A model generated the notes under the pieces. It made no database searches and was not told where the DNA came from. It worked only from the letters and a program-made list of their open reading frames with translations. DNA of 64,000 nt. It comes from Diadema setosum (lineage: Eukaryota; Echinodermata; Echinoidea; Diadematoida; Diadematidae). Where the stretch lies: the NCBI GenBank assembly GCA_033980235.1, contig CM067065.1:10066373-10130372 (forward strand), in the 5' to 3' direction. The translations under genes were made by a program, and so were the position numbers. Of this stretch, positions 57,518 to 64,000 are shown piece after piece; position 1 is the first letter of the stretch; each line of letters begins with the position of its first letter.

Positions 57518-58278
57518 TAAACCTCGGATAAGTCGACGTCGAGTGAGTCGAAAATCACTTAACTCGAAGCAAAATAAAAAGTCCCGATTTTTCCCTATGT
57601 ATTTTCTCTAAGAAATATTTGGATAAGCCGAAGTACGAGAGTCGAATTTTGGCTGTGTCGAAGTAAAACATTCAGTCCCTTTTGTACAAAATACACGTAG
57701 TTTACATCACTTGAGCCGAAGAAGATTTGTCTGGCATTCTCATTACATTTAGAGGAGAACAAAAAAATCGGCATGTCGCAGAACCCCGTCCCTGGCCTGC
57801 TGCAGGTAAGCATGCACACTCACCGTACCGCTCTGCACGCATGTCGAATACATACACATGTATACATGTATACACACAGCACATCGATCCATATACTTTA
57901 TCCATACACACAGCACATCCATACTTTATCCATATCAAGCCAGAACTCCTTGGTCAACCAATCGCTGCTTTAATATTTTAGTGACAGGCCAAGTGGGCGG
58001 AGCTTGTTTGTGCGTGCCCGGCTGGCTGTATAGTTTTGTTCAATGGAGGTGGGATGGGCCTGGGAGAGTGTTTGTCTCAGGGTAGGTTGACAGAGATGGC
58101 TATACCTATGTTGCACCCATAGAGCTGTATTTATATAGAGCTCTATGGTTGCACCATAGACAAAGTACATGCACATTGCCACATTAGCGTAGACATTCTC
58201 AGTATTGATACAAATTCCATGTTCAATTTAGAACAAAATAAGAACATTATCTTCAAGAACAGACAAATTTGAATGCAA

Positions 58279-58309
<31 letters not shown>

Positions 58310-58447
58310 TGCATGCAAATGTACTATAATACATGTACATTATAACTGTGAGTCGAAAAAAAAATCGACTCTCGCGAGAGTCGAATTTCACTTAAGTCGG
58401 CGCATTTTTGTCAGTCCCGAGAGCTTCGACTCATGCGAGGTTTACTG
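57515..58447. mobile_element. pogo/Tigger-like TIR element
   Basis: CAGTAAACCTCGGATAAGTC on the left and, inverted, CAGTAAACCTCGCATGAGTC on the right, flanked by TA. 933 bp with internal GTCGAA words near both ends and a (CA)n run at about 58280-58310; no transposase. The CAGT...CCTCG...AGTCG ends and the TA target recall pogo/Tigger families. Confidence 0.8.
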
Positions 58448-58819
58448 TACAATTAAACATATAAATTAGAGCTTATCATAATCATTTGATAACAGAACAA
58501 ATATCACATATATGTTTTTAAGGACTTGAGGAAAGTGTGAGTACATGTGATGGCCCTAAGTTGACTTGGTAATTTGTTCCAGAGTACAGGTGCTGCTGAC
58601 TGAAAAGCCCGATCCCCATATTATGAACATGTTTTGGTTGTTGGTATAATTAATAAATTCTGGCTAGAAGATCGTAGATTTCTTTGTGGAATATATTCAA
58701 TAATCATGTCAGACAAATATGCTGGGGACTTATTTATCAATGCTTTATGACATAATGCAAGGATCTTAAACATGATTCTCTTATCTACAGGCAACCAATG
58801 CAGGTATGACAACAAGGGT

Positions 58820-58968
58820 GTTATGTGATCTCAATTTGATTACTCATTAAATGTATTTGATATTTGTATGTCCTTTATCGCCTTCACTTTCTCTTCCTTC
58901 CGCGCCTAGAGCACTCTGCAGAGTGGATTTGGCGCTATATAAATCATATCAATTATTATTATTATTAT
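58820..58968 (+). mobile_element. LINE/SINE 3' tail, plus strand
   Basis: GAGCACTCTGCAGAGTGGAT then GGCGCTATATAAAT and (ATT)n: the 3' end of a CR1/L2-mobilised element, inserted into the minus-strand LINE between its IHAFVSSRID and LHWLPV segments. Confidence 0.75.
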
Positions 58969-59359
58969 CAATTCTAGAAGAAACGAATGCATGGATTAAC
59001 TTTTCAGTAGTTTTTTCACACAAATAATTTCGTATTTTCCCTTTTCTCTTTAATGCACACATTGCAGATTGAGTCATAATTTTAACATGTTCTTTCAATT
59101 GAAGGCATCTGGAAAAGTTCCCGTAATAAAAGAAAGATTGAAAATATGTTTCAATGGGGAAACAATTATTATTATTATCATTAATATCATTATTATTATT
59201 AGTAGTAGTATCAGTAGTATTAATATTACTATTATTTTGGTTTTTGGTTTCTTTTTAAAGATAGACAACACTTATTTCATCATAACCACAAGATTTACTG
59301 GGTTCGAAGGATTGCACAATTTTCAAAATTTTCCTTTCATTGGTTGTAGTAAGAAATAA

Positions 59360-59842
59360 AGATGATTAAAAATGTTCAAAATATAATCAGAGATACAGGA
59401 AACATTAACGTCAATTGAAGCAGGTAATTCAGGACCGATATTAGTGAAAAAATCGTTAGTGATACAAGCAATTTCAGATGGGTCCTTTACTTCAATTCCA
59501 CCTTTATTGATAAAATCAGGGAAATTTTGCTTTCTTGTTTACAAGATTGTTATTGTTTTGTCAAATGTTATTAGAATTCCTTTTACTTTGTTCAATTAAG
59601 TTGGAATAAAAAATTTTACGTGATAAACAAATTAAAGAAATCTAGTTATTCGGGTATTTTTTTTTATTTTGTTTATTTATCAAAGTTGGTTTGTGAAGAT
59701 ATAACATACAACTGATTGCGGGTATATATAGAGGGCATTATGAATTTGGTAATCCACGGCATTTTCTTTCTTTTCTTGTGCTTTGATTTGCAACAACAAT
59801 AGATTGCCTTGTTTATAATAAAACGCAAATCTATTTATGAAA
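59360..59842 (-). pseudogene. LINE ORF2 linker fragment
   Basis: Minus-strand pieces FPDFINKGGIEVKDPSEIAC and ITNDFFTNIGPELPAS, the EN-RT linker of a CR1/Jockey LINE (compare NVFFSNIGSKIV in the copy at 918-1778). Followed upstream by RKIFYSNLIEQSKRNSNNI. (ATT)n repeats precede it at about 59166-59235. Confidence 0.75.
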
Positions 59843-59849
59843 TTATAGG

Positions 59850-61075
59850 TTTTCTGGTCAATTCTATGCTTTCGTCATTCAAATTCATTAATGTGCATTC
59901 AAATTCACACATCGCACGCACGCGAAAATATTCGGGCACTTAAATTTAGAATCCGAGCTATGAATTTCATTTATCGGCGTTCTATTTCGTTTTCGTGAAA
60001 TCAAATTCACGATTTAGCATGCAATTTCAAAGTGAGAGCACCGACTTTCCTACTCGTGCATTCAAATTCATGCGATAGTCATGTTTGGAGCTTTTCTAGG
60101 CGATCAAGTTCCTACTTCATGCAATCAATTTAACGAGGAAAATGGAGTAGACTTTTCAAGAAAGGAATAGGGCAAACACAACCAATGAGGGCATGAATAT
60201 AGTGTAATTATGATTTTTACAGGTTCTGCATTGTTCTCTGTTCATGTATTTTTGTTTTTCATTTCAACAAATTTCAAATTGTAATGTCCAATCAGCAGTG
60301 CATCCAAACAACACGACGACAATTTGATCATAATTCTTGATGATTCTGCATGCTGACAACGCCCCAACACAACCCACATGAAAACTCATCAATTTAAAGA
60401 CAAACTGACACATAATGATCTCACATAGTCCAGGAAAAGTATACCAATAAGGCAACAATACACAACAAACAAGACGTTTAAAATGTTCAAGTATCAATTT
60501 CAATGTATTCTAAATTGTTTTTTTTTTCCCTCGAAGGTGTCAACCAACCCTCAGTATTATGCTCGTCTATAGTCCTTTACAGTGTCTAATGTTTGTTTGT
60601 TTGTTTGTTTCAATGAACAAGTGGACGTCTACTGCAAAATAAATAATCATCATTAATCCAATATATTCACAGCCAAATGACAAACACATGCATACACGGC
60701 CCCAAACTAACTAAATTCAGGACTTCTTTTAAATTTAATGCAGTTATTTGGAACAAGGTTGCCTATTCACGAATTTGAATGACCGGCGAGATTCGGTCGC
60801 CAGCTTGACATGAATTTGAATGCTCATTGATGAAATGCGTGCTCCTCTCTTAAATTTGAATGTTCTGATAGTGAATTTGAATGTTCCGATAGTGAATTTG
60901 TATGTTCCGATGGTGAATTTGAATGCTCCGACAGTGAATTTGAATGCTTGGATAGTGAATTCGGATGACCGTATTTTGAATTTGCTTGCTGATTCAGTGC
61001 TGCGAGCGTGGAATGCGTAAAATCGAATGCTCGGAATAGGAACTTGAATGACAAAAGTGTGAAATTGACCGGGAA
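59850..61075. mobile_element. Foldback element with CATTCAAATTC arms
   Basis: The left arm (about 59850-60090) has CATTCAAATTC words, the right arm (60768-61070) the complement GAATTTGAATG in a tandem of about 21 bp (GAATTTGAATGTTCCGATAG-like, seven or more units). Outer ends TTTTCTGGTCAATT and, inverted, TTTTCCCGGTCAATT. ATTATA occurs on both sides, slightly offset, so the target duplication is uncertain. It splits the LINE between its EN and linker. Confidence 0.75.
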
Positions 61076-61079
61076 AACA

Positions 61080-62064
61080 TATATTATAAGTTTTATTGAC
61101 GTCAGATTCAGAATAAACTTCCGACCACTCTTGAACAGCTAAATTAATATTAAGTAAGTCTGCATTTTCTTGAGACTCTTTATGATATGATTTGGGTGTA
61201 TTCTTAGGTATCGATCCTAGATCGAAAACAAATTGATTACAGATTGCAAATAATTTGTCAATGATCAGAAATATCTGAATAAGTAATACCGTTTACTAGT
61301 TGTTGTTTTTTTTTTGTAAATATACATGGGGAAACATATTATCTATGAACGTTTGACAATTATTTGAAATTCTCGTTCGATGATTAATGTGGGGAAAAAA
61401 ATCCGTTAGGCTATAGAATATTCACAAAATCAACAACATTATACTGGGTTAGATTTAATAGATCAATAGTATAATCACTCATTAAATAAACATTCCAATT
61501 TTCTTGCAAAGTTTTATGAAAGGTCACATCAAAATTTTCTACAAACATCTCCATATCATAACTACGGGGTCTATAAATAACACCAACTATTTAATTTTTA
61601 CCCCTTTCAGTAAGAATGTCAATAAATACAAATCTTCGGCTACCTCACTATGAATATTGCTCAAAATTCTGTATCTCAATTGAGTATGCATAAACATTCC
61701 TATATACTCTTCTCCTTTACGATGTGTGCGATCGGCATGAATAAAACTATAATTTGGAACTGACGAGATGAAAAATGGATGGAGAATTGGAATGCAACCA
61801 CGTTTCAGTTATACCCATAATTGAAAAAGGATACTCATTCATTGAGGTAATAAGTAATTCCAAGGCATCATAGTTTTTACTGAGACTTCTAATCTTTACT
61901 TCCAAAAGACTGAATTTTTTTGTCATAACAAGTGTCGAAAGAAAATGAGTACACTCAGGATTTGAACTAAATGACATCTTAAAATCAGCGGGTGAGTAGA
62001 ACTTGCAATCATGATCAATGATGTCATGATCAGATGTTATTTTGATTTTTAAAGCGCGTGTCAT
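61080..62064 (-). pseudogene. LINE endonuclease (5' part of ORF2)
   Basis: Minus-strand ORF from 62064 with a CKFYSPADF start, IRSLSKNYDALELLITSMN and GITETWLHSN (the ETWL motif of AP-like endonucleases), then broken frames to about 61080. Same orientation and probably the same LINE as 59360-59842 and 57120-57345. No ORF1 was recognised upstream. Confidence 0.78.
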
Positions 62065-63035
62065 TCATTGCTCGGTTTCTCGCTTCCATGGTCTTCTTCC
62101 TGCATCTCTAGAGTGACAAATCATGGAGACATGCAGCGATGAAGAATCTGACACCATCCTCCACAGGCTTGTCCCTTCTTTTCAGGATCGCTCTGTTCTC
62201 ATAATAAAGTGGTGACTGTGGTTCCCAGTGTTTATTTCCATGTCACATTATTGTGCGAATATCTTTGGATTCGCATGCTTGACATTTCAGTGAATTGCAG
62301 GTCAGATTGTTGCTATCACGGAGTTTGGACATTAACTTAGATGTTTTTTTTTTTTTTCATTTGACAATTTTTTTTTATTGTAATTGAAAGCCTAGAATGT
62401 CTTACAAATCTTCTAGAAGTTTGCTTATTGGACTTTATTTAAGAATCAAATAGCACGTGTTACTTATTTTCAGAAAACTGACATTTTGAATTTTGAAAAC
62501 AAAAGCCTGGAGCGTGATACGAAATTTAAAAGGAATTACTTAAAATAAAAAAAAAACCTAATGACTATGCGTGATTTTACTTCTGAGAAGAAGGTACAGT
62601 CGCGTTGTCCAGTCGGTTTTCAATATAAACTTGTCTCCAGTCATATCGAGGTCACGTCGTGGCATGAACCCGTTCTTCAAAATGAACTCATTTAAGTTGT
62701 TATCAGAGTGTAATTGAGTTATTCGTGTCAAAACAATATTTTTTTTTTATAGGCAGTACTTTTGAAACATACTGAATCTACAGGTGTCTTCAGAAAATTT
62801 GAAGAATGTTCATGCAGTTCAGATACGGAAAGTTGATTTAAGTAAACGAAACTGAAGAAATACAACGAACCAGCATTCTTCTACATGATATGAAAAGAAC
62901 GGAATCAAAGTGACTCTGTGAGCTTGAAAGTCTCTGCACAATGGGAAATCAACCTCTGAAATTCACTTATCAATAAACGAGATGATAAAGTTTAAAGATT
63001 AAACCAACTTGACCACCATATAATATGTTCCTCAC
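62065..63035. other. Intron sequence upstream of the LINE
   Basis: No gene or element ends recognised; poly-T tracts at about 62346 and 62740. Confidence 0.4.
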
Positions 63036-63176
63036 TGTCAGGATCCCTTGGTATCTTCCACTTGGAGAACGAATCTTCCAGGAGCTCGTAGTAGAATTCA
63101 ACCCAGTAATCGGGATCGTTCGGCTGCACTTCTGGGTTTCCCTGAACGCAACGGTCCATAACTCGTTCGGCTACTT
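63036..63176 (-). CDS. TRPA1-like: TRPA exon: linker after ankyrin repeats
   Basis: 141 bp; acceptor ...AATGTAACAG, donor GTGAGG. It enters in phase 1 (G|AA gives Glu) and exits in phase 1. It encodes VAERVMDRCVQGN, then NDPDYWVEFYYELLED and SFSKWKIPRDPD. In TRPA1 proteins the corresponding segment (xVLDKC...Y.(V/I).Y.F..L) follows the last ankyrin repeat and forms part of the allosteric nexus under S1. Confidence 0.9.
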
Positions 63177-63906
63177 CTGTTACATTTATGTTTAAAGAGA
63201 TAGAACACAAACAGTTAAGACAGGTGGTGCTCTTCAGGCAAGCGATGATCAACTGTCGTGTTGTTGAATGTCTTCAAGTAATCATTTAAACAATAGTTTA
63301 TTATAACAACCAGGTAATCGATTGTGACTAAAACAGTATCATTGTTCACTCAGCAGCTCAATCATTCAGCTAAATACTTTAAAGGGCCCCTTAAATCCAA
63401 ACGCATGTTGATTTGTGTTGATTTAGGATACCTTCAACATCACTTTTGCAATGAAACGAATATCTAGAAACGTTCCGTATATTTTCGACGATTTTTTTCT
63501 TCTATTTTTCTTCAGATTGCTTGGGAACGCCCACAAAAAAAAAAAAACCTTCCAAACCAATATTTCTCAGATTACCTCGTCTGTCAATCATTGCTAAAGT
63601 GCTGAGATGTTTGACAAAAGACATTGGAATGCACCTTCCCCTCGACTTAGCTTAACTTGCATGTTTATGTGATATTAATGTGACTAACAAAAGACATGGC
63701 GAGGGAACATGCAAATTATGCTGGGTCAGGGCCCCTTTAATCGGACGTCAGTATGGTCAGTGTAAAAGGTAGCGAGCTGAATCTATAGATGAGACAGGAA
63801 CAACCTCTTGCATGAACGTCGAGGGCGACCACATGTTGCACACCACGCCTGTCAGAAGAAACAGGCAAAAGATGACGTATCGTTTTAGATAAGGAAAAGT
63901 GTATAC
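63177..63906. other. TRPA intron
   Basis: A 730-bp intron with GT-AG ends; no element recognised. Confidence 0.6.
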
Positions 63907-64000
63907 CTGGCATGCTTTTAATAAGTTTTCTCATAGGCGTTGTCCTCTCTCCCGTCTCCTGGTCTGAGCTGCAGACAGACATCACCTCCCGCCATTTGTC
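63907..64000 (-). CDS. TRPA1-like: TRPA exon (partial at window edge): end of ankyrin region
   Basis: The visible 94 bp encode DKWREVMSVCSSDQETGERT then TPMRKLIKSMP, ending in phase 1 at donor GTATAC. Joined to the next exon the junction reads KSMP|EVAERV. TPMRxLIxxMP(E/D)xA is highly conserved just after the ankyrin repeats of TRPA1. The exon start is beyond 64000. Confidence 0.9.

Larger units (their letters stand above)
57346..59200 (-). pseudogene. Second LINE (L2/CR1-type 3' end) nested in the first
   Basis: Minus strand: CLQLKEHVKIMTQSAM and KLIHAFVSSRID (about 59130-58975), then after an insertion LSYLHWLPVDKRIMFKILAL and YIPQRNLRSSS (about 58815-58680), then YGDRAFQSAAPVLWNKLP (about 58610-58560). 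The tail GCGCTATATAAGTAGC and (TTA)n follows at about 57410-57346. LHWLPV...LRSS...YGDRAF...LWN is the classic C-terminus of L2/CR1 LINEs. Interrupted by 57515-58447 and 58820-58968. Confidence 0.85.
18678..64000 (-). other. TRPA1-like: TRPA-family cation channel gene, 3' half (gene span)
   Basis: Ten exons joined with consistent phases encode 552 residues: linker after the ankyrin repeats (1-79), S1-S2 (80-192), S3 (193-238), S4 (239-274), S5 (275-305), pore and S6 (306-381), post-S6 (382-404), a basic helix (405-467) and a coiled coil (468-552). TRPA channels are tetrameric plasma-membrane cation channels gated by chemicals, heat or other noxious stimuli. The family assignment rests on TPMRKLIKSMPEVA, LSHPLVTSLLNHKW, WQCGAVAVFLAW, MMIGELDFSDIF and MNLLVGLAVDDI. 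Upstream ankyrin exons lie beyond 64000. All introns are GT-AG. Which TRPA paralogue it is cannot be settled here; the pore GE, where human TRPA1 has GD, hints at a basal or invertebrate-type branch. Confidence 0.93.

Noticed and set aside
60820..61054. Repetitive short ORFs (LNVPIVNL, SNSLSEHSN)
   Set aside because: Frames through the GAATTTGAATG minisatellite arm of the foldback element.
63036..63252. Separate short gene ending at 62992
   Set aside because: The flanks contain a GT-AG intron boundary on each side and the phases join exactly to TRPA exons.

Overview
This is a eukaryotic, AT-rich, intron- and transposon-dominated window. A deuterostome marine invertebrate, most likely an echinoderm, is suggested by three things. 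The gypsy-type LTR element has the integrase-before-reverse-transcriptase order known from the deuterostome Gmr1 group. There are abundant TAGGCCTA-type words and LINE/SINE tails of the kind common in sea urchin relatives. The one host gene is a TRPA-type channel with many introns. The species call is inference; no search could be run.

Host gene. One gene is well supported: the 3' half of a TRPA ion channel on the minus strand, from beyond the right edge (64000) to a stop codon at 18678. Ten coding segments join with matching splice phases into 552 residues: the end of the ankyrin/linker region, S1-S6 with the pore, a post-S6 helix and a C-terminal coiled coil. The intron between the linker exon (63036-63176) and the S1-S2 exon (30691-31031) is 32,004 bp and holds most of the mobile DNA.

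Layout. 1-3560: degraded CR1/L2/Jockey-like LINE (minus). 3560-12000: MITEs, tandem duplications and anonymous AT-rich DNA. 12100-18390: degraded Tx1/L1-like LINE (minus) just 3' of the TRPA gene, split by a 3.1 kb foldback element (13384-16512, 8-bp target duplication) and a 690-bp TIR element. 18550-31031: the exon-dense TRPA region, with introns carrying a 2.5 kb TIR element (20556-23050), a SINE and several MITEs. 31032-63035: the giant intron. It contains a dispersed inverted-repeat family with palindromic 20-bp minisatellites (31651-33090, 40875-42900, 54755-56190), a quieter stretch (33091-38250), a plus-strand LINE 3' end, a 7.4 kb Gmr1-like LTR retrotransposon inserted in that LINE (44024-51465), a 2.65 kb hAT-like palindrome (51913-54564), and a stack of minus-strand LINEs cut by pogo-like and foldback elements (57120-62064).

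Recurring theme. Several independent elements here have terminal inverted repeats enclosing arms made of about 20-40 bp tandem units that are themselves self-complementary or point inward on both sides. Empty or mirrored sites inside the window let several insertions be dated relative to each other.
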